Source of the DNA: an uncultured Centipeda sp. | Lineage (GTDB): Bacteria; Bacillota; Negativicutes; Selenomonadales; Selenomonadaceae | NCBI GenBank assembly: GCA_905372865.1 | Contig: CAJPQT010000007.1 | Coordinates: 30,228 to 94,227, forward strand | Reading direction: 5' to 3' | DNA length: 64,000 nt | In this document: positions 33,891 through 42,187 of the stretch, piece by piece | Position numbering within the stretch: position 1 is the stretch's first letter | How the letters are laid out: every line of letters starts with the position of its first letter | Notes under the pieces: generated by a model | The model's input: the letters and a program-made list of their open reading frames with translations, nothing else | Database searches by the model: none | What the model was told of the DNA's origin: nothing | Position numbers and translations under genes: made by a program

Positions 33891-34439
33891 TCAGCTTCCC
33901 CTTCCCGCCAGCATCCCGTCCAGCAGCGCCGCCATCTCCTCCGGCGACTCACGGAACCCGTGCGCGTACCAATCCGCCTTCATCTGATAGAGGCCGCCGA
34001 TCAGGAACGACTTGATGAGCGCAAACTCCCGCTCAGACACGGCAGCAAAGTGCGGGCGCAGAACCTCGAGCTGCTCCTGCATGATGTTGCCGTACGCGGC
34101 GATCAGCCACAACTCGATGTGCCCCTCGCAGACGATCCGCAGGAAATCCGCATGCTCGCGCCAAAATGCCAGATACGTCACAAAAATCTCACGCCGTGAC
34201 GGCGCAGCAAGTTCGCGCAGCCGCATCGCCACGCCCTGCGAGATCTCCTCCATGAGCGCCGTCAGTATATCGTCCTTTGAGCGAAAATGCCGGTAGAACG
34301 TCTGCCGCGAGACATCCGCCTCCTGCACAATCCGCAGAATCGTAATCTCATGATAGGGCACGCTCCGCGTCAGCTTCATAAACGCGTCGAGAATCATCGC
34401 GCGATAGCGCTGCGCTATCGGATTTTCCTTCTCCTTCAT
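33891..34439 (-). CDS. TetR-family transcriptional regulator
   Basis: A 182-residue repressor with an N-terminal HTH (AFMKLTRSVPYHEITILRIVQEADVSRQTFYRHFRSKDDIL) and a helical C-terminal domain like that of the DhaS-type TetR proteins. Of two adjacent ATG codons (34442 and 34439) the second has the better spacing (6 bases) from GGGAGG. It is divergent from a membrane-flavodoxin gene, and a TGTTACA/TGTAACA palindrome in the 85-base gap is the likely operator, so it probably represses that gene and itself. Ligand unknown. Confidence 0.9.
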   Translation of the reverse strand: MKEKENPIAQRYRAMILDAFMKLTRSVPYHEITILRIVQEADVSRQTFYRHFRSKDDILTALMEEISQGVAMRLRELAAPSRREIFVTYLAFWREHADFLRIVCEGHIELWLIAAYGNIMQEQLEVLRPHFAAVSEREFALIKSFLIGGLYQMKADWYAHGFRESPEEMAALLDGMLAGRGS

Positions 34440-34478
34440 CATATCCCTCCCGCTGCTATTATACCGAATCCAACATTC

Positions 34479-34494
34479 TGTTACAAGTGTAACA
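34479..34494. promoter_or_regulatory. Candidate TetR operator
   Basis: Perfect 7-bp inverted repeat TGTTACA-AG-TGTAACA in the gap between the divergent TetR gene and the membrane-flavodoxin gene, placed to cover both promoters. Confidence 0.55.
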
Positions 34495-34524
34495 TATTTT
34501 CTTTCATGAAAGGAAGTCGGACGC

Positions 34525-35607
34525 ATGACATTACGGCAGATCCGCATTGGCCTCAACATCCTGCTCACCGCACTCTTTTTGCTCGGGCTTGCGGGCATGT
34601 TCGTGCCGCGCGTCCTGCACGAGTGGGGCGGGTATCTGCTCATGTGCGCCGCCCTTCTTCATATAGGACTGAACCGCAGCTACTTCCAGAGCCTCGGACG
34701 CGGCAAAATGACGCCCACACGCACACTCAACCTCGTGAGCATTGTCCTCCTTGGCGCAGCGATGCTCTTCCTCCTCATCTCGGGGCTGAACCTCACGAAT
34801 GTGATTCGCCTGCCCGATCCGACCATCAGCCGTTCCCTCCATATGGGCGCGGCAATCACGGCGACCGTCCTGCTGCTCCTCCATCTCTCGCTGCATCTGC
34901 GTCGCTATGTACGCGGAAAACGCGGCGCTGCGGCGATTGTCGGGGCGCTCCTCCTCGCTGCAGCGGGCATTGCAGGTCTCCCGTACCTCGATCGCTGGTA
35001 CCACGTCGTCCACGTCAGCCGTGCAGAGATCGTCCCCGGCGAGCACGTCGCGGGACTCGGGCGCATCCTCACCGTCTACTTTGGACGCGTCGGCAACACC
35101 GACTTCCCGCCGAACGTTGACGCCGTCTCGGGTGCGTCCGTCATGCTCGATGGCGATACCATCCTCGGGAACGCTGAGATGCTCGCGCTGATGGCACAGG
35201 ATGCAGCGGGCGGCGACCTCCTCGCGATCCGCACGGAAAAAATCTATCCCGCCGAGTATGTCCCAACCACACAGGATGCACGTGCGGAGTTCGATGCAGA
35301 TGAGTTCCCTGCGCTCAAGGAAATCGCCGTAAATCCGGAGGACTACGATACCATCATCCTCATCTATCCTCTCTGGTGGGATCGGACGCCGATGGCAGTC
35401 GCCTCCTTCCTGCGCCCCTATGACCTCAGCGGCAAGCGCATCATCCCGATCGTCACCCACGGCGGCGGCGGGCTCGGTGAGGCGGTTGAGACGCTGCGCA
35501 CCTACACGAACGCGGACGTACGGGAGGGACTCGATGTGTACAGCAGCGATGTGCCGTCTGCACGACAGACCATTGCAGATTATCTAAAGAAAAACGCAAA
35601 TGAGTAG
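34525..35607 (+). CDS. DUF4405-flavodoxin fusion protein
   Basis: A 360-residue protein joining a four-helix membrane module of the DUF4405 type (helices at ~8-30, 38-52, 68-90, 103-120, with histidines in ALLHIGLNR and LLLLHLSLHLRRY that could bind heme) to a C-terminal flavodoxin domain (residues ~183-358). The FMN loop reads TVYFGRVGNTDFP, and IYPLWWDRTPM and VTHGGGGLGE complete the fold. A further helix at ~137-152 links the two. It looks like a membrane-bound flavin electron carrier, perhaps a quinone or nitro reductase partner; function inferred. Regulated by the divergent TetR. Confidence 0.85.
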   Translation: MTLRQIRIGLNILLTALFLLGLAGMFVPRVLHEWGGYLLMCAALLHIGLNRSYFQSLGRGKMTPTRTLNLVSIVLLGAAMLFLLISGLNLTNVIRLPDPTISRSLHMGAAITATVLLLLHLSLHLRRYVRGKRGAAAIVGALLLAAAGIAGLPYLDRWYHVVHVSRAEIVPGEHVAGLGRILTVYFGRVGNTDFPPNVDAVSGASVMLDGDTILGNAEMLALMAQDAAGGDLLAIRTEKIYPAEYVPTTQDARAEFDADEFPALKEIAVNPEDYDTIILIYPLWWDRTPMAVASFLRPYDLSGKRIIPIVTHGGGGLGEAVETLRTYTNADVREGLDVYSSDVPSARQTIADYLKKNANE

Positions 35608-35641
35608 AATCACCGTAACGAGTGTAATGCGATGCCCAAAA

Positions 35642-35780
35642 GCGAACCCTAGTGGAGCAAGTGAGTAAAACGTGCGACTCGCCCCCGGCGTACTTCTTTC
35701 GTTCAAGCGAAGCGCGTTTAAGAAGTACGCCGGTATTTAGGCGAACGAGCACGTGATCACTTGCGTAACTAAGTGTTCGC
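35642..35780 (+). repeat. Interspersed structured repeat, copy F
   Basis: A 139-bp copy between two plus-strand genes. Arms are GCAAGTGA/TCACTTGC, ACGTGC/GCACGT and CCGGCGTAC/GTACGCCGG. The inner arm differs from all other copies at several positions, with matching changes on the opposite side. Confidence 0.92.
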
Positions 35781-35822
35781 GTTGGGCAAGCATTACAAAG
35801 TACAACCTGAAAGGAACATTCC

Positions 35823-36467
35823 ATGAAAGCAATCGTCATCGGCGCGACCGGCGCCGTCGGCAAAGAACTCGTCCGCGCTCTGCTGGACGATGCGCGCTAT
35901 ACAGAGGTCGCCGTCTTCGTGCGCCGCGATCCCGGCGTCACCCACCCGAAGCTCACGGCGCACGTCATCAACTTCGAACAGCCGGATACATGGCGCGCCC
36001 TCGTCACAGGCGATGTCCTCTTCTCCGCGCTCGGCACCTCTCTGAAGCAGGCAGGCTCGAAGGAGGCGCAGCGCCGTATCGACTACGACTATCAGTACAT
36101 GTTCGCAGAAGCCGCGCACGCAAACGGCGTCCCGCATCTCGTCCTGCTCTCCTCCCTCGGCGCGGACAGCCGTTCCTCCATCTTCTACTTGCGGCTCAAG
36201 GGCGAGCTCGATGACGCCGTGCAGAGGCTCGGCTTCGATACCGTCCACATCGTCCGCCCGCCGAGCCTCATCCGTCCCGAGGCAAAACGCCTCGGCGAGA
36301 CTGCCGTCGTCAAAATCCTCCAAGGCCTGAACGCCGTCGGCATTGCAAAGAATCTCGCCCCCATGTCCGTCGATACCGTCGCACGCTGCATGATGGAGAT
36401 TGGCACAGAGAATCACGGCGGCGTACAGATCATCACGGGACAGGATATCCGAGATTATATGAGATAA
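35823..36467 (+). CDS. NAD(P)-binding atypical SDR / NmrA-like protein
   Basis: A 214-residue Rossmann protein. The dinucleotide loop is GATGAVGKEL at residues 7-16; LVLLSSLGADSRSSIFYLRLKGELD carries the serine and the YxxxK-like pair (YLRLK) expected of the family, and VRPPSLIRPEAK follows. Relatives include YbjT/HTATIP2-like proteins whose substrates are mostly unknown. It stands alone, between repeat copy F and a terminator. Confidence 0.88.
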   Translation: MKAIVIGATGAVGKELVRALLDDARYTEVAVFVRRDPGVTHPKLTAHVINFEQPDTWRALVTGDVLFSALGTSLKQAGSKEAQRRIDYDYQYMFAEAAHANGVPHLVLLSSLGADSRSSIFYLRLKGELDDAVQRLGFDTVHIVRPPSLIRPEAKRLGETAVVKILQGLNAVGIAKNLAPMSVDTVARCMMEIGTENHGGVQIITGQDIRDYMR

Positions 36468-36501
36468 ACAACAGTCCCACTACTATACTTCACAAGCTGC
36501 G

Positions 36502-36531
36502 CTTCCCCCACAGCAGTGGGGGAAGTTTTTT
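36502..36531 (+). terminator. Terminator of the SDR gene
   Basis: A 10-bp stem CTTCCCCCAC/GTGGGGGAAG with AGCA loop, then six T. The AT-rich DNA after it (to 36640) shows nothing further. Confidence 0.93.
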
Positions 36532-36641
36532 ATTTTCAGTAAAGAACAATAAATATAAATCAATTGTATAAAATAACGATAAATAACTATAAATTCTAAC
36601 AAATAGTCTCCAAAAAACAGATTCTTCTTTCATATTTTTCC

Positions 36642-36670
36642 TTGAAAAACATACTCACATCGTCCATAAT
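36642..36670 (+). promoter_or_regulatory. Promoter of the GmhA-like gene
   Basis: TTGAAA, 17 bases, CATAAT, about 40 bases before the ATG at 36710. Confidence 0.55.
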
Positions 36671-36709
36671 AAAGAGGAAACAACCATCGATTGCAAAGGA
36701 GCAACAACC

Positions 36710-37378
36710 ATGAAAGATTCTGCCTACGCCGCCGTAGACACGCTCATCGCGCGCTATCCCGCGCTCGAGGTCTGCGGCACAGATATCCGCGCCGCGATTG
36801 AGGCGCTCGTGACAAGCTACCGCGCGGACGGCAAGCTCATCGTCTGCGGCAACGGCGGCTCTGCCTCGGACGCGGAGCACATTGTCGGCGAGCTGATGAA
36901 GGGCTTTCTCCTGCCGCGCCACCTTGGCGAGGACATGCTTGAGAAGCTGCACGCAGCGTGCGACGCAAGTGATCCGATGACGGTCGACTACTTTATGCAG
37001 AACCTCCAGGGAGCGCTCCCCGCGATCTCGCTGCCCTCGCAGCTCGCGATCAGCACGGCATTCTCGAACGATCAGGCCCCCGACCTCACCTTTGCGCAGC
37101 AGGTCCTGGGCCTCGGAAAGCCCGCGGATGTCCTGCTCGGCATCACGACCTCGGGGAATTCGGCGAACGTGCTCTACGCCTTCCGCATGGCGAAGGCACT
37201 GGGGCTCACAACGATCGCACTCACGGGCGCGTCGGGCGGCAAATGCGTCACAGGCGGCTACGCCGACATTGTAATCAAGGCCCCCGACGATGAAACGTAC
37301 AAGATCCAGGAGTACCACCTCCCGATCTACCACACCCTCTGCATCGCTGTGGAGGAGGAGTTCTTCGGCGCGGAGTGA
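36710..37378 (+). CDS. Sedoheptulose 7-phosphate isomerase-like (GmhA) SIS protein
   Basis: A 222-residue single SIS domain. GNGGSASDAEHIVGELMKGF and the later GITTSGNSANVLYAF and ALTGASGG are the phosphosugar-binding loops, closest in pattern to GmhA, which makes the heptose of lipopolysaccharide core. The rest of a heptose pathway is not in this window, so another phosphosugar is possible. Start behind AAAGGAG; a phosphohexomutase gene follows after a short GC-rich repeat, which suggests a shared sugar-nucleotide role. Confidence 0.82.
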   Translation: MKDSAYAAVDTLIARYPALEVCGTDIRAAIEALVTSYRADGKLIVCGNGGSASDAEHIVGELMKGFLLPRHLGEDMLEKLHAACDASDPMTVDYFMQNLQGALPAISLPSQLAISTAFSNDQAPDLTFAQQVLGLGKPADVLLGITTSGNSANVLYAFRMAKALGLTTIALTGASGGKCVTGGYADIVIKAPDDETYKIQEYHLPIYHTLCIAVEEEFFGAE

Positions 37379-37401
37379 GAGAACGTCCCCCGCCCCAAGC
37401 G

Positions 37402-37451
37402 CCCCTTCCACCGCAAGCGGTTCCCCCCATTGCCACGGGGGAGGCTTGATA
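37402..37451. repeat. Short GC-rich palindromic repeat, family 2, copy 2
   Basis: CCCCTTCCACCGCAAGCGGT matches copy 1 exactly; the second hairpin is degenerate (TCCCCCCATTGCCACGGGGGAGG) but conserved in position, ending GCTT. Confidence 0.75.
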
Positions 37452-37470
37452 CAGTAAAGGAGGAATCCCA

Positions 37471-38979
37471 ATGCCACTGACACACGATGATTTCAAGAAG
37501 CTCGCAAACGGCAGCGACATCCGCGGTGTTGCCGTCCCAGGGGTCGAAGGCGAGCCCGTCACCCTCACCCCCGAGGCGGCGAACCGCATCGCAATGGGCT
37601 TCGTCCGCCTCCTCACGGAGAAAACGGGCAAAAAGCCCGCCGAGCTGCAGATCGCCGTCGGCCACGACTCGCGCATCTCTGCACTCGCCATCAAGGACTG
37701 CGTCCTCACGGGGCTCACGCACACGGGCGCACACGGCATTGACTGCGTGCTCGCCTCCACGCCCGCCATGTTCATGGCGACCATCTTCGAGGACACGGCG
37801 GCGGACGGCTCCATCATGATCACGGCGAGCCACCTCCCCTACAACCGCAACGGAATGAAATTCTTCACCGCCGAGGGCGGCGCAGACAAGGCCGACATCC
37901 AGAAGATCCTCGCCTACGCCGCCGCAGCGGAGGAGGCACACGGCAGCCTCGACAACGTGCTGAAATTCGACCTCATCGGCCGCTACAGCGAGCACCTTGT
38001 AAACAAAATCCGCACGGCACTCGGCGGCGTGGAGAAACCGCTCGCGGGCATGCACATTGTCGTCGATGCGGGCAACGGCGCGGGCGGCTTCTTCGCGGGA
38101 CGCATCCTCACCCCGCTCGGCGCTGACACCGCGGGCAGCCGGTTCCTCGACCCCGACGGACATTTCCCGAACCACGTCCCGAACCCCGAGGATCCTGCCG
38201 CCATGCGCGCAATCAAGGAAGCCGTCATCGAAAATGACGCCGATCTCGGGCTCATCTTCGACACCGACGTTGACCGCATGAGCGCGGTTCTCGCGGACGG
38301 TACCGATGTCAGCCGCAACGCCCTCATCGCCATGATGGCAGCCATCCTCGCACCCGACTACCCCGGCTCCACCATCATCACGGACTCCGTGACCTCGGAC
38401 GGCCTCACCGACTTCCTCGAGAACGACCTGCACCTGAAGCATCTGCGCTACATGCGCGGCTACAAGAACGTCATCAACGAGTGCATCCGCCGCAACGAAG
38501 CGGGCGAGGTCTCCCCCCTCGCCATTGAGACCTCGGGGCACGGGGCACTCAGCGAGAACTACTACCTCGACGACGGTGCCTATCTCGCCGTCAAGCTCCT
38601 CATCGCGGCGGCAAAGGCACGTGCGGAGGGGAGAACCCTCGACGATCTCATCGCAAACCTCCGCCACCCCGCTGAGGCACGCGAGATCCGTATCAAGATC
38701 CTCGGCCAAAGTGATCCGAAAGCCTACGGGCAGGAGGTGCTTGCCGCATTCGAAGCACGCGCAAAGGAAAAGGGGCTCACGATCGCCAGCCCCTCCTACG
38801 AGGGCGTGCGCATCGTGTTTGACGGCGGCTGGGCGCTGCTGCGCATGTCGCTGCACGACCCGAACATGCCGCTCAACATCGAGGCGGATGCCGCAGGCGG
38901 TGCGGACGCGATTGAACGCACCGTACGGGAGCTCATCGCGGACTTTGACGCCCTCGACCTCTCCGGATTCCACGCGTAG
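37471..38979 (+). CDS. Phosphomannomutase/phosphoglucomutase
   Basis: Interconverts hexose 6- and 1-phosphates for nucleotide-sugar synthesis. The 502-residue protein has the four-domain alpha-D-phosphohexomutase layout: the phosphoserine loop TASHLPYNRNGMK (~residues 113-125), the metal loop FDTDVDRMS, a sugar-specificity region around ETSGHGALSENYYLDDGAY, and a C-terminal phosphate-binding domain. Start behind AAAGGAGG. A precise choice between mannose and glucose specificity is not possible from the sequence alone. Confidence 0.9.
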   Translation: MPLTHDDFKKLANGSDIRGVAVPGVEGEPVTLTPEAANRIAMGFVRLLTEKTGKKPAELQIAVGHDSRISALAIKDCVLTGLTHTGAHGIDCVLASTPAMFMATIFEDTAADGSIMITASHLPYNRNGMKFFTAEGGADKADIQKILAYAAAAEEAHGSLDNVLKFDLIGRYSEHLVNKIRTALGGVEKPLAGMHIVVDAGNGAGGFFAGRILTPLGADTAGSRFLDPDGHFPNHVPNPEDPAAMRAIKEAVIENDADLGLIFDTDVDRMSAVLADGTDVSRNALIAMMAAILAPDYPGSTIITDSVTSDGLTDFLENDLHLKHLRYMRGYKNVINECIRRNEAGEVSPLAIETSGHGALSENYYLDDGAYLAVKLLIAAAKARAEGRTLDDLIANLRHPAEAREIRIKILGQSDPKAYGQEVLAAFEARAKEKGLTIASPSYEGVRIVFDGGWALLRMSLHDPNMPLNIEADAAGGADAIERTVRELIADFDALDLSGFHA

Positions 38980-39008
38980 AAGCTCTATCATCACATACGA
39001 GACGATAG

Positions 39009-39024
39009 TTTCACAAACGTGACA
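39009..39024. promoter_or_regulatory. Candidate SorC operator 1
   Basis: TTTCACAAACGTGACA, a near copy of the perfect palindrome at 39142-39157, and upstream of the same promoter. Confidence 0.4.
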
Positions 39025-39043
39025 ATAAAACTTAAAAATAACG

Positions 39044-39082
39044 AAAAACCGCTGTGAAATACAGATTTTACGGCGGTTTTTC
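39044..39082 (+). terminator. Terminator after the phosphohexomutase gene
   Basis: Hairpin formed by AAAAACCGC..AAAT and ATTT..GCGGTTTTT with T run; it separates the phosphohexomutase gene from the sorbitol operon. Confidence 0.82.
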
Positions 39083-39111
39083 TTGTCTTATTTTCAGCTT
39101 CGCGCTATATT
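39083..39111 (+). promoter_or_regulatory. Promoter of the sorbitol operon
   Basis: TTGTCT, 17 bases, TATATT. A palindrome follows at 39142-39157, close to where transcription should start. Confidence 0.6.
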
Positions 39112-39141
39112 CAGCTTGTCAGGACGACAATAGCGCTAACC

Positions 39142-39157
39142 CTTCACAAATGTGAAG
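39142..39157. promoter_or_regulatory. Candidate SorC operator 2
   Basis: CTTCACA-AA-TGTGAAG, a perfect 7-bp inverted repeat 30 bases past the -10 hexamer and 27 bases before the regulator's ATG. Confidence 0.55.
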
Positions 39158-39183
39158 ATGAATTCTCCTAGGAGGAAAACAAT

Positions 39184-40122
39184 ATGCAGGCCGTGGATAA
39201 ACGAATCCTGATCAAGGCGGCAAACCTCTACTATACAGATGGTTTGAAGCAGAGCGAGATCGCCGCACGCCTCGGTGTCGACCGCACAACGGTGAGCAAG
39301 TATCTCAAACGAGCACTTGCGGCGGGCATTGTCCGCATCACCGTCGAGACGGACAGCAACGAGGAACTTGAAAGCGCACTTGAGCGTCGCTTCGGACTTC
39401 GAGAGGCATACGTCGTCGCCCGCAGCATCGACCTCGCGCAGGTCAAGAGCCGCATGGCACAGGCGGGGCTGAGTCTCCTGCGGCGGATCGCCGCCGATGG
39501 GCAGACCATCGGTCTCGCGTGGGGGACGAGCATCCGCGAGCTGACACGCTATGCGGCAGCAGAGCGTCTGCATCCCGTCGACGCGGACTTTGTTCCGCTC
39601 GACGGCGGTCCTGAGAGCGTCGACAGCGATCTCCATGTGAACACGCTCTGCTATGAACTCGCGAATGCGTTCGGCGGACGCAGTCACTACATCTACGCGC
39701 CCGCAATTGCCCGTACGGCGGAGATTGCAGCAGCGATCCGCCAAGATGTGAACTTCGAGCAGATCATGCAGTTCTGGGAGAAGCTTGACATCGGCATCGT
39801 CGGCATCGGTGCACCCGTGAAGTCCTCGAATCTCGTCTGGATGGGCAGCTTCGGCAGAGAGGCGATTGAGAGCCTGCTGCGGGAGCGTGTGGTCGGCGAG
39901 ATCTGCTCCATGTTCTACGACATCCAAGGGAAACCCGTCACCACAGAGTTCCATGACCGCATCATCGCCGTCGAGCTCGAACGCCTCCGTGCACTCGACT
40001 ACAGCATCGGCATGGCGGCATCGCGCGAGAAGGTGCCTGCGATCCTCGGAGCACTGCGCGGACATTTCATCAACGTCCTCATCACGGATGAGGAGACTGC
40101 AAAGATTTTATTGAACGAATGA
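39184..40122 (+). CDS. SorC-family sugar-responsive regulator
   Basis: A 312-residue regulator: N-terminal HTH (LYYTDGLKQSEIAARLGVDRTTVSKYLKRALAAGIV) and a C-terminal sugar-phosphate sensor domain with the NagB-like core (GLAWGTSIRELTRY, IVGIGAPVKSS, GEICSMFYD). It heads a sorbitol PTS operon, so sorbitol 6-phosphate is the expected ligand. Strong ribosome site AGGAGG. Two candidate operators lie upstream. Whether it activates or represses cannot be told from sequence. Confidence 0.93.
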   Translation: MQAVDKRILIKAANLYYTDGLKQSEIAARLGVDRTTVSKYLKRALAAGIVRITVETDSNEELESALERRFGLREAYVVARSIDLAQVKSRMAQAGLSLLRRIAADGQTIGLAWGTSIRELTRYAAAERLHPVDADFVPLDGGPESVDSDLHVNTLCYELANAFGGRSHYIYAPAIARTAEIAAAIRQDVNFEQIMQFWEKLDIGIVGIGAPVKSSNLVWMGSFGREAIESLLRERVVGEICSMFYDIQGKPVTTEFHDRIIAVELERLRALDYSIGMAASREKVPAILGALRGHFINVLITDEETAKILLNE

Positions 40123-40139
40123 CGAAAGGAACGATCCGT

Positions 40140-40532
40140 ATGCTCTGGCTTGCTCTGATTGCCGTACTCATGTGGGTGCTCCAACTTGTCCTGAGCATCC
40201 TGCAGTTTCAGCGCTTCGCGGCGCATGTAAAGGAGATGCGCCGCGAGGGACGCGTCGCCATCGGCAAGGCAAAAGGGCGTTTCGTCGCAGGGGCAATCGT
40301 CCTCTTCGTCATCGACCCCGCATGCAGCATCGTACGCGGTGAGATCATGAAGGGCGTCACCGTATTTGCGGGCTTTCGTACCTTTGATGATTTCAAGGGC
40401 AGAAATCTGCTCGACCTTACGGAGGCGGATGTCGTCTCCTATGACCGTCAGACGCGCCGTGCCGTACTCGGTGCACGCGAGGAGTACATCATCTATCAGG
40501 AGCAGGGGGAGGCCCTTGCCGGTCACGCATAA
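40140..40532 (+). CDS. gutM: Glucitol operon activator-like protein GutM
   Basis: A 130-residue protein with one N-terminal membrane helix (MLWLALIAVLMWVLQLVLSILQF) and a cytoplasmic domain (VGKAKGRF-type motif here AIGKAKGRFVAGAIVLFVID, GEIMKGVTVFAGF, DLTEADVVSYDRQTRRAVLGA) matching GutM, which is found in sorbitol operons and modulates their expression. The ATG at 40140 is chosen over an in-frame ATG at 40119 because GAAAGGAA lies 8 bases before it. Confidence 0.85.
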   Translation: MLWLALIAVLMWVLQLVLSILQFQRFAAHVKEMRREGRVAIGKAKGRFVAGAIVLFVIDPACSIVRGEIMKGVTVFAGFRTFDDFKGRNLLDLTEADVVSYDRQTRRAVLGAREEYIIYQEQGEALAGHA

Positions 40533-40573
40533 ATCTGACTTGATTTCGTTTCCACAGGAAAGGAGACACGTTC

Positions 40574-41128
40574 ATGGATACCTTGATTCTCTTTGCCGAG
40601 GGCTTCATCGGCATGTTCAATAAGGGCGGCGAGACCCTCATCGGATGGGTCACAGGCATCATCCCGACCCTCGTCTGCCTGCTCGTCGCGATGAATGCGA
40701 TTGTGCTCTTCGTCGGCAACGAGCGCGTCGAGAAGTTCGCCCACCTCTGTGCGGGCAACCCCATCTCGCGCTATGTCGTACTCCCGTTCATCGGCGTCTT
40801 CTTCCTCTGCAATCCGATGGCGCTCTCGCTCGGCAAATTCCTGCCCGAGTACTACAAACCCTCCTACTATGCGGCGGCATCTTCCGCATGCCACACGATG
40901 AACGGCATGTTCCCGCATGTCAACCCGGGCGAGATGTTCGTCTTCCTCGGCGTTGCGAACGGCATCACCACACTCGGACTGCCGTACACCGATCTCGCAC
41001 TGCGCTATCTGCTCGTCGGTCTCATTGTCAACTTCCTGCGCGGCTGGCTGACGGACTTTACGACAGCATATGTGCAGCGTCAACAGGGCGTGCAGCTCAG
41101 CAAAGAACCCGCAGTGCTCAAGAGCTAA
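40574..41128 (+). CDS. srlA: PTS sorbitol transporter EIIC subunit
   Basis: Membrane channel of the sorbitol phosphotransferase system. The 184-residue protein starts MDTLILFAEGFIGMFNKGGE and has about four hydrophobic helices, with the family segment NPISRYVVLPFIGVFFLCNPMALSLGKFLPE and FPHVNPGEMFVFLGVANG. In this system the permease is split between EIIC and the next gene's membrane part, as here. Start behind GGAAAGGAG. Confidence 0.94.
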   Translation: MDTLILFAEGFIGMFNKGGETLIGWVTGIIPTLVCLLVAMNAIVLFVGNERVEKFAHLCAGNPISRYVVLPFIGVFFLCNPMALSLGKFLPEYYKPSYYAAASSACHTMNGMFPHVNPGEMFVFLGVANGITTLGLPYTDLALRYLLVGLIVNFLRGWLTDFTTAYVQRQQGVQLSKEPAVLKS

Positions 41129-41152
41129 GGCAATCGGAGAGGAGAACATATC

Positions 41153-42148
41153 ATGAGCGAATACAAGAGCGTCATCGTATCGGCAGGCTCGGGCGGCTTT
41201 GGCGGGCCTCTTGCCCTCACGCCGGATGAGAAGCGGAACAAGATCGTCAACATCACGGGCGGCGTGATCTCTGATGTTGCCGTGCGCCTTGGCGAGATGA
41301 CGGGCGCGGAGGTCGTGGACGGCTTCAAGACCAGCGTCCCCGAGGATGAGATCCTCGCAGCGGTCATCGACTGCGGCGGTACACTGCGCTGCGGCATCTA
41401 TCCGCAGAAGCGCATCTTCACCATCAACATCAAGCAGACGGGCCCCTCGGGTCCGCTCGCGCAATACATCAAACCCGACATCTACGTCTCGGCAGTCAAG
41501 CCCGCAAACATCGCATTCAGCGATGGTACAGCCGCGCCTGCAGCAGCTCCCGCAGCGGTGCAGACGGAGGAAGCAAAGCCGAAGTACGACACCTCGAAGA
41601 AGATCACAGAGCAGTCCGGCAGTCTCATGGCAAAGGTCGGACAGATGATGGGCGGCATCGTCGCGACGTTCTATCAGGCGGGGCGCGAGTCCATCAATAC
41701 GCTTATCACAACGATTCTGCCGTTCATGGCATTTGTCTCCATGCTCATCGGCGTCATCCTCGGCTCGGGCTTCGGCGACTTCGTGGCGCATTTCGTCTCG
41801 CCGCTCGCGGCATCTCCGATCGGGCTTGTCATCCTCGCACTGATCTGCTCCTTCCCGCTCCTCTCCCCATTCCTTGGGCCAGGGGCGGTCATCGCGCAGG
41901 TCGTCGGCGTGCTCATCGGCGTTGAGATCGGACTCGGGCACATCCCGCCGAACCTCGCGCTCCCCGCAGTCTTTGCGATCAACGTGCAGTGCGCCTGCGA
42001 CTTCATCCCCGTCGGGCTCGGCCTCGCCGAGGCGGACGCAAAGACTGTCGAGATCGGCGTGCCCGCCGTCCTCTACTCGCGCTTCATGACAGGTCCTCTT
42101 GCGGTCATCATCGCGTGGGTTGCGAGCGCGGGACTTTACGAGAACTGA
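41153..42148 (+). CDS. srlE: PTS sorbitol transporter EIIBC subunit
   Basis: The 331-residue protein has an N-terminal IIB domain (residues ~1-115) with the phosphorylatable cysteine in VIDCGGTLRCGIYPQKRI, a linker, then the second half of the membrane permease (TILPFMAFVSMLIGVILGSGFGDF.., PFLGPGAVIAQVVGVLIG, CDFIPVGLGLAEA). It couples phosphate transfer to sorbitol uptake together with srlA and the IIA gene. Confidence 0.94.
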   Translation: MSEYKSVIVSAGSGGFGGPLALTPDEKRNKIVNITGGVISDVAVRLGEMTGAEVVDGFKTSVPEDEILAAVIDCGGTLRCGIYPQKRIFTINIKQTGPSGPLAQYIKPDIYVSAVKPANIAFSDGTAAPAAAPAAVQTEEAKPKYDTSKKITEQSGSLMAKVGQMMGGIVATFYQAGRESINTLITTILPFMAFVSMLIGVILGSGFGDFVAHFVSPLAASPIGLVILALICSFPLLSPFLGPGAVIAQVVGVLIGVEIGLGHIPPNLALPAVFAINVQCACDFIPVGLGLAEADAKTVEIGVPAVLYSRFMTGPLAVIIAWVASAGLYEN

Positions 42149-42187
42149 GCTGGTTTGCTGGAAAATCGTGCAGAAGGAGAATAGATT

